NCBI GenBank assembly: GCA_044221555.1
Contig: JBGAOY010000017.1
Location: 1 to 64,000, forward strand
Source: JAEUJM01 sp044221555
GTDB lineage: Bacteria > Actinomycetota > Acidimicrobiia > Acidimicrobiales > DATDAH01
Direction: 5' to 3'
DNA: 64,000 nt
Positions within the stretch are counted from its first letter, which is position 1; the number at the start of each line of letters is the position of its first letter. The notes below the pieces were generated by a model, which ran no database searches, was not told the origin of the DNA, and saw only the letters and a program-made list of their open reading frames with translations. Below are positions 8,309 to 16,330 of the stretch, in pieces. A program made the position numbers and the translations under genes.

Positions 8309-9220
8309 TCAGTCGGTGTCGCCGGCGGGGTCCGGCGCCGCGAAGGAGACGGTGACCGTGCGCTCGTCGGCACCGCGTACGACGGTGAGCTCGACGGTGT
8401 CGCCGTCGACCGCGTCGAGCGCCGCGGCCAGGTCGTCGACCGAGGTGAGGGCGGTGTCGCCGACGGCCACCAGCAGGTCGCCCTCGGAGACGCCGGCGGC
8501 GCCCGCAGGCCCGTTCTCGTCCACGGCCCGCACGAGCAGGCCGGGGCGCTCGTCGTCGAGGCCGACGGCCCTCCGGAGCCGCGCCGCCACCTCGGGCGGG
8601 GCCACGGCCACGCCGAGCAGGCGGCGGCGCACCGAGCGGCCGGCCAGCAACTCGTCGACCCGGGCCCGCAGGGCGGGGTCGCTCACCCGGGCCAGGTAGA
8701 AGCCGTCGCCCACCCGGTGGGTGTTGACGCCGATCACCCGGCCGTCGGCGTCGAGCACCGGCCCGCCCGACGAGCCCCGGGCCAGGGGCGCGGTGTGCTC
8801 GACCGCGCCGCGCACCACCCGACCCCGTGGGCCGCGGAAGGCACGGTCGCCGCCGCTCACGAACCCGACGGTGGCGCGGGGGCGGTGGCCGCCGCGGCTC
8901 AGGGCAACCACCGTGGTGCCGACCGCCGGCGGGGCGTCGGCGTCGAGGTCGGCGAGGGCCAGCGCGGGGGCGTCGCCCGTGGGCACGTCGAGCACGACCA
9001 GGTCGCCGTCGTGGTCGTCGCCGTGGACCGCACCCTGCTCGGCGCGGCCGTCGGCGAAGGTGACCGCCACCGTGCGGTCGCGGAGGTTGTGGGCGCTGGT
9101 GAGCACCCGGTCGGGCCCGATCACGAAGCCCGTGCCCCGGCCGTTGCGGCCGATGCTCACCACCGCCGGCCCAGCCGTCCCGGCCAGGCGCCCCACCGTC
9201 TCCTGCAGCTCATCCAGCAT
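8309..9220 (-). CDS. HtrA/DegP-like trypsin-fold protease with PDZ domain
   Basis: A 303-residue S1C-type serine protease. The catalytic triad is visible as H44 (TSAHN), D73 (GDLVVLD) and S151 in GSSGGP, followed by a PDZ domain (about 195-290, with the GLLVRAV and GDLLVAVGD segments). Typical HtrA proteins are exported or membrane anchored, but no signal peptide or transmembrane helix is seen here, so this copy may be cytosolic. GAGGGAG precedes the ATG. It is transcribed toward the kinase-thioredoxin gene and may share its transcript; it is divergent from the HxlR regulator with a palindrome in between, suggesting HxlR control. Confidence 0.85.
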   Translation of the reverse strand: MLDELQETVGRLAGTAGPAVVSIGRNGRGTGFVIGPDRVLTSAHNLRDRTVAVTFADGRAEQGAVHGDDHDGDLVVLDVPTGDAPALALADLDADAPPAVGTTVVALSRGGHRPRATVGFVSGGDRAFRGPRGRVVRGAVEHTAPLARGSSGGPVLDADGRVIGVNTHRVGDGFYLARVSDPALRARVDELLAGRSVRRRLLGVAVAPPEVAARLRRAVGLDDERPGLLVRAVDENGPAGAAGVSEGDLLVAVGDTALTSVDDLAAALDAVDGDTVELTVVRGADERTVTVSFAAPDPAGDTD

Positions 9221-9240
9221 CTCGACTCCCTCGTGTCGCT

Positions 9241-9265
9241 AGTCACTTCGTATTTGCAAGTGACT
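9241..9265. promoter_or_regulatory. Candidate HxlR operator palindrome
   Basis: AGTCACTT at 9241-9248 and AAGTGACT at 9258-9265 are perfect inverted arms around a 9-nt AT-rich spacer. The element lies between the divergent HtrA-like and HxlR genes, the expected place for an autoregulated HxlR operator. Confidence 0.65.
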
Positions 9266-9314
9266 CTACCGACGGATCAGCGGGGCGCAACCCCGGACAC
9301 GCGAGACTGACGAG

Positions 9315-9683
9315 GTGGCCACCCCAGGGATGCGTGAAGCGGCCGAGTTGGCGGGGGACCGCTGGGTGCTGCTGCTCGTCGCCGCGCTCGCCGACGGGCC
9401 GCGTCGCTTCGGCGACCTGGCCGCCGACGTCGAGGGCATCGCCCCCAACGTGTTGACCGACCGTCTCCGCCGCATGGAGGCACGCGGCCTGGTCACCGCC
9501 ACCGCCTACCAGCAGCGCCCGCCCCGCTACGTGTACGAGCTGTCGGAGTCGGGCCGCGAGCTCGCCGACCTGCTGCCCGCCCTCGCCGCCTGGGGCGCCC
9601 GCACCGCCGGCATCATGCCGGCCACGGCGGCGGGCACCCCCGCCGACCCACCCGACGACGGCGAACCGCTCCTCTGGGTCTGA
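9315..9683 (+). CDS. HxlR-family winged-helix regulator
   Basis: A 122-residue one-domain DNA-binding protein. The HxlR pattern is plain: GDRWVLLLVAALADGPRRF, then LTDRLRRMEARGLV recognition helix and the RYVYELSESGRELADLLPAL wing and dimer helix. HxlR proteins respond to aldehydes, quinones, disulfide stress or other small molecules, often through a cysteine; this copy has no Cys, so a thiol switch is unlikely. The start is GTG at 9315, with an in-frame ATG 15 nt further on. A palindrome 50 nt upstream is the likely operator shared with the divergent protease gene. Confidence 0.85.
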   Translation: MATPGMREAAELAGDRWVLLLVAALADGPRRFGDLAADVEGIAPNVLTDRLRRMEARGLVTATAYQQRPPRYVYELSESGRELADLLPALAAWGARTAGIMPATAAGTPADPPDDGEPLLWV

Positions 9684-9706
9684 CCCTCGGCATCGCCATC
9701 CCGCCC

Positions 9707-9756
9707 GAACTGGCACCGGATCTCGGTCCCCTGGCACCGAAATCCGGTGCCAGAAC
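9707..9756. repeat. 50-bp intergenic palindrome, diverged copy 2
   Basis: GAACTGGCACCGGA (9707-9720) pairs with its near reverse complement at 9743-9756 (12 of 14 positions). It has the same length and arms as the copies near 3.2 and 24.0 kb but several substitutions. It sits between two convergent genes and could act as a bidirectional hairpin. Confidence 0.6.
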
Positions 9757-9786
9757 GAGGGAGGGGAGGGGGCGCTGGCGGGAGGA

Positions 9787-9850
9787 GCGGTCAGTAGGAG
9801 CCGCGGTCAGTAGAACCCGCGGTCAGTGGGACCCGCCGTCAGTAGGAGCC
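9787..9850. repeat. 16-bp tandem repeat, four copies, covering a stop codon
   Basis: The unit GCGGTCAGTAGGAGCC starts at 9787, 9803, 9819 and 9835, with one to four substitutions per copy. On the minus strand each copy spells the end of the deacylase gene (Gly-Ser-Tyr-stop in the first one read), so the gene terminus appears to have been duplicated three times downstream of itself. Confidence 0.85.
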
Positions 9851-11575
9851 GCGGAGGAGGCGGCCGTAGCCGGGGGCCTTGCCCAGGTCGGGGGCGGCCT
9901 CATGCCCGTCCCAGGCCAGGCGGCCGTTCACCAGCACGGCCCGCACGGCGTCGTCGTTGCGACGCACCAGGCGCTCGAGCCCGGGGAAGCCCGGCATGGG
10001 CACCTCGTGGATGTCGTCGAGGGTGGCGTCGAGACCGGCCGGGTCGACCACCACCACGTCGGCGCGGTCGCCTTCGCGCAGGTGGCCGGCGTCGATGCCC
10101 AGGTAGTCGGCCAGCTCGCCGGTGACGCGGTGGACGGCCTGGCCGGTGCGCATGATGGGCCGCCCTCGGCGGTCGGCGTCGCGGGCCAGACGCAGCATCT
10201 GCAGGGCGAAGTTGTAGAAGCCCATGTTGCGCAGGTGGGCGCCGGCGTCGGAGAAGCCGATCAGCACCTGGGGGTGGGCGGCGATCCACTCGAGCTCGCG
10301 CAGTCGGTCGTTGCCGATGACGGTGTGCCAGCGCAGGCCCGTGCCGTACTCGGCGATGAGGTCCATGAAGCAGTCGAGCGGGTCGGTGCCGCGCTCGGCG
10401 GCCACGTCGGCGAAGGTGCGGCCCACCAGCGCCTCGTCGGGCGCGCCCATGATCCGGGCCTCGGCCAGGTCGCGGTGGTACACCCTGCCCCGCACCTTGT
10501 TGGTCCACTGGGAGCGGAAGCGGCGGCGCCACCCGGGCTCGCTCATCAGCTCGCCGCGGTGCTCACGGGTCAGGTGCAGGGCCTCGGTGCCCGCGCCCAG
10601 CTCCTCGATCACCGGGTTCTCGAGGCCGTCGATCCACATGTCGAACACCATCGGCAGCGACTGCATGCGCAGGTCGGCGCCCAGGAAGCGCCGGCCCAGG
10701 GTGAGGAACGCGCCGACCGCCCGGTGGATGCCCGGCGCCGCCTTCGCGTCGACCATGGAGATCAGCATCGTGCGCAGCGGAGCGTGCCGGATCTTCGACG
10801 CCATGGCCATGAAGAGGGCCATGTTCCAGCGGGTCTGGATGTTGGGCACCGCCTGGAAGACGGCGTCGCGGCGTCGCACCGGCTCGACCAGCGCCCGGTA
10901 CTCCTTCCAGGTGGCGAACACCGACGGCGTGGGTCGGCTGCGGTAGCGCGTGCCGTCGAGCTTGTCCCAGGGCAGCGTGTTGATCGACAGGCCCAGGTAC
11001 CCGGCGTCGAGCGCCTCGTCGATCATGGTGCGCATCGTCGTCAGCTCGGCGGCGGTCGGCTCGACGCCGTCGGCCACCGAGCGGCCGAATCCCATCACGT
11101 GCGACCGGATGGCCGAGTGGCCGAGCAGGGAGACCACGTTGGGGCCCAGCGTGAGGTCGGCGAGGTGGTCGAGGTAGCCGGCGGGGGTGTCCCAGTCGAC
11201 GATCTGGCGCAGCATGGGCAGCACCTCGTCACGGGGGATGCCCTCGACCCGGCAGAACATGTCGGCGAGGTCTTCGGGCTCACCGACGGCGAACGACAGG
11301 CCGCACGACCCCACCAGCACGGTGGTGATGCCATGGCGCACCGACTCGGTGAGGTCGGGGGCGAACTCGAGCTCGGCGTCGTAGTGGGTGTGCAGATCGA
11401 TGAACCCCGGCGTGACCCAGCATCCTCTGGCGTCGATGTGCTCGGCCCCGTCCGGGACGGGGAGGCCCGGGGTGATCGAGCGGACGACGCCGTCCTCGAT
11501 CAGGACGTCGGCCCGCCGGCCGTCGGCACCGCTGCCGTCGAAGACCGTTCCGCCCGAGATCACCGTGGTGCGCAC
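9839..11575 (-). CDS. D-aminoacylase/N-acyl-D-amino-acid deacylase family amidohydrolase
   Basis: A 578-residue metal-dependent hydrolase of the amidohydrolase superfamily. Metal-binding DLHTHYD is at residues 60-66 (H62, H64), a GHS segment follows near 152, and FSDAGAH near 443 carries the catalytic Asp. The C-terminal VLVNGRLAWDG closes the small beta-sandwich domain. Members hydrolyse N-acyl-D-amino acids or related amides in the cytosol; the substrate is unknown. Its start is GTG, 6 nt behind a TAGCGT hexamer, so the mRNA may be leaderless. Its last codons lie in the first-read unit of a 16-bp tandem repeat. Confidence 0.85.
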   Translation of the reverse strand: MRTTVISGGTVFDGSGADGRRADVLIEDGVVRSITPGLPVPDGAEHIDARGCWVTPGFIDLHTHYDAELEFAPDLTESVRHGITTVLVGSCGLSFAVGEPEDLADMFCRVEGIPRDEVLPMLRQIVDWDTPAGYLDHLADLTLGPNVVSLLGHSAIRSHVMGFGRSVADGVEPTAAELTTMRTMIDEALDAGYLGLSINTLPWDKLDGTRYRSRPTPSVFATWKEYRALVEPVRRRDAVFQAVPNIQTRWNMALFMAMASKIRHAPLRTMLISMVDAKAAPGIHRAVGAFLTLGRRFLGADLRMQSLPMVFDMWIDGLENPVIEELGAGTEALHLTREHRGELMSEPGWRRRFRSQWTNKVRGRVYHRDLAEARIMGAPDEALVGRTFADVAAERGTDPLDCFMDLIAEYGTGLRWHTVIGNDRLRELEWIAAHPQVLIGFSDAGAHLRNMGFYNFALQMLRLARDADRRGRPIMRTGQAVHRVTGELADYLGIDAGHLREGDRADVVVVDPAGLDATLDDIHEVPMPGFPGLERLVRRNDDAVRAVLVNGRLAWDGHEAAPDLGKAPGYGRLLRGSY

Positions 11576-11581
11576 GTCCCG

Positions 11582-11587
11582 ACGCTA
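11582..11587 (-). promoter_or_regulatory. -10 hexamer TAGCGT, leaderless start
   Basis: TAGCGT on the minus strand ends 6 nt before the GTG start at 11575 of the deacylase gene. Confidence 0.5.
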
Positions 11588-11695
11588 CCGCCGGCTCGGC
11601 GGCGCCGAGCAGCCCAGGCGCGCCGCACCGACCCGGCCACGGTGCCCGGGCTCCTCGGCGCGAGAGCGCCCCACACGGGCCCGGCCACCGTGTCC

Positions 11696-11701
11696 TAGGT
11701 T
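11696..11701 (+). promoter_or_regulatory. -10 hexamer TAGGTT, leaderless start
   Basis: TAGGTT ends 8 nt before the ATG at 11710, with no ribosome site between them. Confidence 0.5.
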
Positions 11702-11709
11702 CAACGGCG

Positions 11710-12903
11710 ATGGGCCGCCCCGACACCCTCAGCGCCGCCCAGGCCCGCCGCGTCCATCTGGCCGCCCAGGGCTTCGCCGCCCCTCGGCCGACGGGACGGG
11801 TCGACCGCCGTCACGTCCGGCGGGTGTTCGAGCGGCTCGGTCTCATCCAGATCGACTCGGTCAACGTGCTGGTCCGCAGCCACTACCTGCCGTTGTTCTC
11901 CCGCTTGGGGCCCTACGACCGAGGCCTGCTCGACCGCTACGCCTACCGCGACCACGAGGCCTTCGAGTACTGGGGCCACGAGGCCTCGCTGATCCAGGCC
12001 GAGCTGCATCCGCTGCTGCGCTGGCGGATGGCGCAGGAGCACCGGTGGGCGGGCATGCGGGAGTGGGCACGCGAGCAGCGGCCGCTGATCGAGTCGGTCC
12101 TGGCCGACGTGGCGTCACGGGGCCCGATGAGCGCGGGCGAGCTCGACGCCGCCGAGCGTAAGAAGGGGCCGTGGTGGGGATGGGGCGACACGAAGCGGGC
12201 CCTCGAGCACCTGTTCTACGAAGGCCGGCTGGGGGCGCTCCGCCGCGACAGCTTCGAACGGGTCTACTGCGACCCCCGCCTGGTGGTCCCGGCCGACGTC
12301 GCCGACCGGCCCACCCCGTCCGAGCGCGATGCCCTGGTCGGCCTGCTCGAGCGCTCCGCCCGCGGGCACGGGGTGGGCACGGCCAAGGACCTGGCCGACT
12401 ACTTCCGCCTGCCCATCACCGTGGTGCGCCCGCTGCTCGACGAGATGGCCGCGGACGGCCTCGTCGAGCGGGTGGACGTCGAGGGCTGGAAGGACCCGGC
12501 CTACCGCCACCCGGACGCGGCGCTGCCGCGCTGGGTGCGGGCCTGCGCGCTGGTGTCGCCGTTCGACTCGGTGATGTGGGAGCGCGACCGGGTCGAGCGT
12601 ATGTTCGGGTTCCGCTACCGCATCGAGATCTACGTGCCGAAGCCGAAGCGGGTGCACGGCTACTACGTGCTGCCGTTCCTGCTGGGTGACCGGTACGTGG
12701 CCCGGGTCGACCTCAAGGCCGACCGGGCCGACTCCTGCCTGCTCGTGCAGTCGGCGTTCGCCGAGGAGGGGTTCGACCGGGCCGAGGTGGCGGGGCGGCT
12801 GGCCGGCGAGCTACGGACGCTGGCCACGTGGCTGGGCCTCGACGACGTGACCGTGGTGAACCGGGGCGACCTCGCCCCGGCGCTGCGGGCGGCCGCTCCC
12901 TAG
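11710..12903 (+). CDS. ycaQ: AlkX/YcaQ-type DNA glycosylase (HTH_42 family)
   Basis: A 397-residue protein of the HTH_42 (DUF1006) family. Its members AlkZ and YcaQ/AlkX are DNA glycosylases that unhook interstrand crosslinks and remove bulky alkyl adducts. The catalytic Q-phi-D motif of the YcaQ branch is present as Q47-I48-D49 in LIQIDSVNVL, and the stacked winged-helix repeats follow (for example ALEHLFYEGRLGALRR, 190-205, and LLDEMAADGLVERV, 242-255). The C-terminal PKPKRVHGYYVLPFLLGD block is also typical. It starts 8 nt behind TAGGTT, so it is probably leaderless. Its neighbours are not repair genes, although a second glycosylase (Tag) lies at 14.2 kb. Confidence 0.85.
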   Translation: MGRPDTLSAAQARRVHLAAQGFAAPRPTGRVDRRHVRRVFERLGLIQIDSVNVLVRSHYLPLFSRLGPYDRGLLDRYAYRDHEAFEYWGHEASLIQAELHPLLRWRMAQEHRWAGMREWAREQRPLIESVLADVASRGPMSAGELDAAERKKGPWWGWGDTKRALEHLFYEGRLGALRRDSFERVYCDPRLVVPADVADRPTPSERDALVGLLERSARGHGVGTAKDLADYFRLPITVVRPLLDEMAADGLVERVDVEGWKDPAYRHPDAALPRWVRACALVSPFDSVMWERDRVERMFGFRYRIEIYVPKPKRVHGYYVLPFLLGDRYVARVDLKADRADSCLLVQSAFAEEGFDRAEVAGRLAGELRTLATWLGLDDVTVVNRGDLAPALRAAAP

Positions 12904-12955
12904 CTCGGCCCGCCTCGAGCGCGGCTGCGTCCCGCGCCCGCGCGACCATGGGGAG

Positions 12956-13783
12956 ATGACCGCCGCCGCCGATCCGACCCCGCAGCAGATGCCGGACACC
13001 TGGAGTGCGGTGGCCACGGGGTACGACGCGGAGTTCGCCCGGCTCACGGGTGGCTACTCCGACGAGCTCCTCGACCTGGTGGGTCTCGAGCTCGACGAGC
13101 AGGTGCTCGACGTCGCCGCGGGGTCGGGCGCGTTCACCGTGCGGGCGGCGCACCTCGGTGCGGCCGTGACCGCGACCGACTTCGCGCCGGGCATGGTCGA
13201 GTTCCTCCGGCAGCGGATCGTGCGGGAGAACCTCAGCAGGGTGACCGCCGAGGTGATGGACGGCCAGGCGCTCGAGTTCGCCGACGCCACCTTCGACCTC
13301 ACCGTGTCGATGTTCGGCGTCATCTTCTTCCCGGACATCGACAAGGGCCTCGCCGAGATGGCGAGGGTCACCCGGTCGCGCGGGCGGGTGTGCGTGTCCA
13401 CCTGGGACCTGGCCGGCTTCCGGCTCACCGAACTGGTGCACCAGGCCTTCGTCCGGGCCCGGCCCGAGTTCGACTCGGCGCAGGAGCCCCCGGCGTGGGC
13501 CCGCATCGGCGACCCGGAGGGCCTGCGTGGCGCGTTGGCCGACGCCGGCCTCGACCCCGTGCACGTCCATGTCGTCACCCGGTCCTGGACGTGGGACGAC
13601 CCCGCCGAGTTCTTCCGGCGCATGCCCGGCTGGTCGCCGCCGGTGCAGGCGCTGTTCGCGGCGATGGACGCCGCCACCATCGACGCCGCGGCCCAGGCCT
13701 TCGCCGACCTGGTGGCCGAGCACGCCGGGCGTCGCCACGGCGTCGAGGTCAGTGCCCTCATCGGCATCGGGACGAAGCCCTGA
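12956..13783 (+). CDS. Class I SAM-dependent methyltransferase
   Basis: A 275-residue cytosolic methyltransferase. The SAM-binding motif I is VLDVAAGSGAFTV (about residues 49-61), the acidic end of strand 2 is TATDFAPGM, and motif IV is FDLTVSMFGVIFF. The fold is that of UbiE/MenG-type Methyltransf_11/25 enzymes, but the acceptor cannot be named. The stop codon overlaps the start of the DUF2237 gene by one base (TGATG), so the two are translationally coupled and probably work in the same process. Confidence 0.8.
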   Translation: MTAAADPTPQQMPDTWSAVATGYDAEFARLTGGYSDELLDLVGLELDEQVLDVAAGSGAFTVRAAHLGAAVTATDFAPGMVEFLRQRIVRENLSRVTAEVMDGQALEFADATFDLTVSMFGVIFFPDIDKGLAEMARVTRSRGRVCVSTWDLAGFRLTELVHQAFVRARPEFDSAQEPPAWARIGDPEGLRGALADAGLDPVHVHVVTRSWTWDDPAEFFRRMPGWSPPVQALFAAMDAATIDAAAQAFADLVAEHAGRRHGVEVSALIGIGTKP

Positions 13784-14145
13784 TGGCCCGGAACGTGCTG
13801 GGGGGCGAGCTGGCCTCGTGCAGCGAGTCACCGATGACCGGCTACTACCGCAACGGCTGCTGCGACACCGGCGCCGGCGACCTCGGGGTCCACACCGTGT
13901 GCGCCCGCGTGACCGCCGAGTTCCTGGAGTACTCGAGGTCGGTGGGCAACGACCTGTCCACCCCGCACCCCGAGCTGGGCTTCCCGGGCCTCGTGCCGGG
14001 CGACCAGTGGTGCCTGTGCGCGCCGCGCTGGCAGGAGGCGCTCGAGGCGGGCTCGGCCCCTGCGGTCGTGCTCGAGGCCACCCACGTCGGCACGCTGGAG
14101 TGGTGCGACCTCGCCGACCTGCAGCGCCACGCGATCACCGACTGA
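13783..14145 (+). CDS. DUF2237 family protein
   Basis: A 120-residue conserved protein of unknown function. The DUF2237 signature covers nearly the whole chain: GYYRNGCC near residue 20, HTVCARVTAEFLEYSRSVGNDLSTP (about 37-61, broken here by position only), FPGLVPGDQWCLCAPRW and a closing EATHVGTLEW. The conserved Cys pairs (CC at 26-27, CLC near 80) suggest metal or disulfide chemistry, but no role is established. The ATG overlaps the stop of the methyltransferase gene; the frame is open upstream, yet that part is a shadow of the methyltransferase. Confidence 0.85.
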   Translation: MARNVLGGELASCSESPMTGYYRNGCCDTGAGDLGVHTVCARVTAEFLEYSRSVGNDLSTPHPELGFPGLVPGDQWCLCAPRWQEALEAGSAPAVVLEATHVGTLEWCDLADLQRHAITD

Positions 14146-14207
14146 CCCCAGGGGCCCGCGCCCGCGCGCTCGGGCCCACCGCGGCAGGCCCCTGAGCGCC
14201 GCCGGTG

Positions 14208-14864
14208 TCAGCGTGGGGCGGGCGTGGCCGGCACCGGGATCGCCACGGCGCGGCGGTCGCGGTCGCAGGCGGTGCGGACGTGGCAGCCCTTCAGGTGGTC
14301 GTTGACCAGGCCGAGCGACTGCATGGCGGCGTAGGCCGTGGTGGGGCCCACGAAGCGGAAGCCCTGGCGACGGAGCTCCTTGGCCAGCGCGGTGGACTCG
14401 GGGGACGTGGGGGGCACCTCACCGAGGCGGGTGGGCACGGGGCGTCCCCGCCGGACCGGCTCGAACGACCACACCAGCGCGGCCAGCGAGCCGAGGCGCT
14501 CCTGCACCGCCAGCACCGCCCTGCTGTTGTCGATGGCGGCCTCGATCTTGCCGCGGTGGCGCACGATCGAGGCGTCCTGCAGCAGGCGCTGCACGTCGTC
14601 GTCGCCGAACGCCGCGACCTTCTCGGGCTCGAAGCCGGCGAAGGCGCGGCGGAACCCCTCGCGCTTGCGCAGGATCGTGAGCCACGAGAGTCCCGACTGG
14701 AACCCCTCGAGGCACAGCTTCTCGTACAGGCGGACGTCGTCGGTCACCGGCCGGCCCCACTCGTCGTCGTGGTAGGCCACGTACTCGGGGGTGCCCGTGC
14801 ACCACGCGCAGCGCCGCCTCCCGTCCTCACCCTTCTCGACACCCACCTCGGCCCAGTCGCTCAT
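14208..14864 (-). CDS. tag: DNA-3-methyladenine glycosylase I
   Basis: A 218-residue base-excision repair enzyme that removes 3-methyladenine from alkylated DNA. The Tag signature is complete: RCAWCTGTPEYVAYHDDEWGRP at the N-terminus (zinc-snap Cys and His, the EW pair), FQSGLSWLTILRKREGFR in the middle, and the C-terminal VNDHLKGCH carrying the other zinc ligands. Length matches the family with a short C-terminal extension. The ATG overlaps the stop of the upstream NuoF-like gene by four bases (ATGA), so it is translated with that gene, an unusual pairing. Confidence 0.93.
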   Translation of the reverse strand: MSDWAEVGVEKGEDGRRRCAWCTGTPEYVAYHDDEWGRPVTDDVRLYEKLCLEGFQSGLSWLTILRKREGFRRAFAGFEPEKVAAFGDDDVQRLLQDASIVRHRGKIEAAIDNSRAVLAVQERLGSLAALVWSFEPVRRGRPVPTRLGEVPPTSPESTALAKELRRQGFRFVGPTTAYAAMQSLGLVNDHLKGCHVRTACDRDRRAVAIPVPATPAPR

Positions 14865-16249
14865 GCGTCCTCGTAGGTCCAGTCGGGGCGCTTGCGTTCC
14901 TGGCGGGCGTCGTAGGTGACCACGCCACCGGCGAGGTCGCTCACCTTGGGCGGGGGGATGTGGGTGCGTTCGGACGGGCAGTAGCCCTCGAGGTGGGCGG
15001 CGACGTCCTCGGGGAACGAGCGCAGCACGCTCGACACCAGGATCTGCTCCTGCACGGGCAGGTAGCAGCGGTTGCCGTCGGTGACCATCCGGAGCCGCTC
15101 CTCGATCCGGCCGAGGTCGGCGTCCTCGCCCTCGCCGGAGCGGATGCGGTCGAGTGTGAGCGTGATGTCGCCCGTCCCGAGCTTGCAGGGCGGGCACTGG
15201 CCGCACGACTCCACGTACAGGAACCTCGACAGCGTGGCGATCACCTCGACCATGCAGGCGGTGTCGTCGTAGACGATGAAGCCCCCGGCGCCGAGCCCCG
15301 AGCCGGCCGCGGCCATGGCCTCGTAGCTGAGCTCGGTGTCGAGGTCGGCGTCGGTGAGCACGGCGTTGGCCACCCCGGGGAAGACGGCCTTGACCGTGCG
15401 GCCCTCGAGGGTCCCCCCGCAACGGTCGAGCAGGGCGCGCAGCGGCGTGCCCATCGGCACCTCCGCCACGCCGGGACGGGCCACGTCCCCGACGACGGTG
15501 GTGAGCAGCGTCCCGGGCGAATCGTCGGTGCCGACGGTGCGGTACGCCTCGGCGCCGTGGCTCAGGATCCACGCCGCCTGGGCCAGCGTCTCGGCGTTGT
15601 TCACCAGGGTGGGGTTGGCCTCGTGGCCCCGCCGGTGGCCCTCCTCGGGCTCGTGGGCCTGCCAGCCGAGTTGGGGAGCGGTGGCGAAGAGCCCGTGCAG
15701 GTAGGGCGGCAGCCAGCGGGGGAGCGGTTCGTTGCCCTCGATGACCTCGAGCAGGGCCTTCTCCTCGCCGAACAGGTACTCCTCGGGGCCGGTCACCAGC
15801 GTGATCGTGCGATCGGCCAGCCAGCCCGCGGCCTCGATCTCACCCAGCGCCCGCCGGATGATCGCGATCTCGGTCTGGAAGCTGGCCTTCACCGCCACGT
15901 AGGCCTCGCGGGCGCCGACCGCCTCGGCCGCGATGAGCAGGCCCTCCAGCACGGCGTAGGGGTTCGCACGCAGGAGGGCACGGTCCTTGAACGTGCCCGG
16001 CTCGCCTTCGGCGGCGTTGCAGACCACATAGCGGTGGCGGCCCTCACCGCTGGCGACCGACCGCCACTTGGTGGCCGTGGGGAAGCCGGCGCCGCCGCGT
16101 CCACGGAGTCCCGAGGTGGCGAGCTCGGCGATGATGTTCTCGGGCCCGATGGCGCGGGCGCCGACGAGGCCCCGACCCCCGTCCCGATCGAGGTGGTCAC
16201 CGAGCGATGCGAGCGGCGGGTCGTGCAGGAGGCGGGGTGCGGTCGACAT
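14861..16249 (-). CDS. NuoF-like NADH-binding iron-sulfur flavoprotein
   Basis: A 462-residue member of the 51-kDa NADH dehydrogenase/NuoF family. The FMN/NADH site is visible in GLRGRGGAGFPTATKW (about residues 47-62) and VVCNAAEGEPGTFKDR; the SLBB-like middle domain follows; the C-terminal [4Fe-4S] site is ESCGQCPPCKLG near 345 plus the Cys in GNRCYLP near 394. The other complex I subunits are not adjacent, so this is more likely a stand-alone subunit of a soluble oxidoreductase (such as formate dehydrogenase or a bifurcating enzyme) or an orphan. It overlaps tag by four bases. Confidence 0.88.
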   Translation of the reverse strand: MSTAPRLLHDPPLASLGDHLDRDGGRGLVGARAIGPENIIAELATSGLRGRGGAGFPTATKWRSVASGEGRHRYVVCNAAEGEPGTFKDRALLRANPYAVLEGLLIAAEAVGAREAYVAVKASFQTEIAIIRRALGEIEAAGWLADRTITLVTGPEEYLFGEEKALLEVIEGNEPLPRWLPPYLHGLFATAPQLGWQAHEPEEGHRRGHEANPTLVNNAETLAQAAWILSHGAEAYRTVGTDDSPGTLLTTVVGDVARPGVAEVPMGTPLRALLDRCGGTLEGRTVKAVFPGVANAVLTDADLDTELSYEAMAAAGSGLGAGGFIVYDDTACMVEVIATLSRFLYVESCGQCPPCKLGTGDITLTLDRIRSGEGEDADLGRIEERLRMVTDGNRCYLPVQEQILVSSVLRSFPEDVAAHLEGYCPSERTHIPPPKVSDLAGGVVTYDARQERKRPDWTYEDA

Positions 16250-16330
16250 GGCGGACTGCTCTCTGGCGTGGACCCCCGACGTTAGAGCGCGACGCCGCGG
16301 GTGGGGAGGGGCGGGGCCGTGCGACCGGGG

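Noticed and set aside
9839..11575. Antisense plus-strand frame across the deacylase gene
   Set aside because: Has no recognisable domain and mirrors the true gene's codon pattern.
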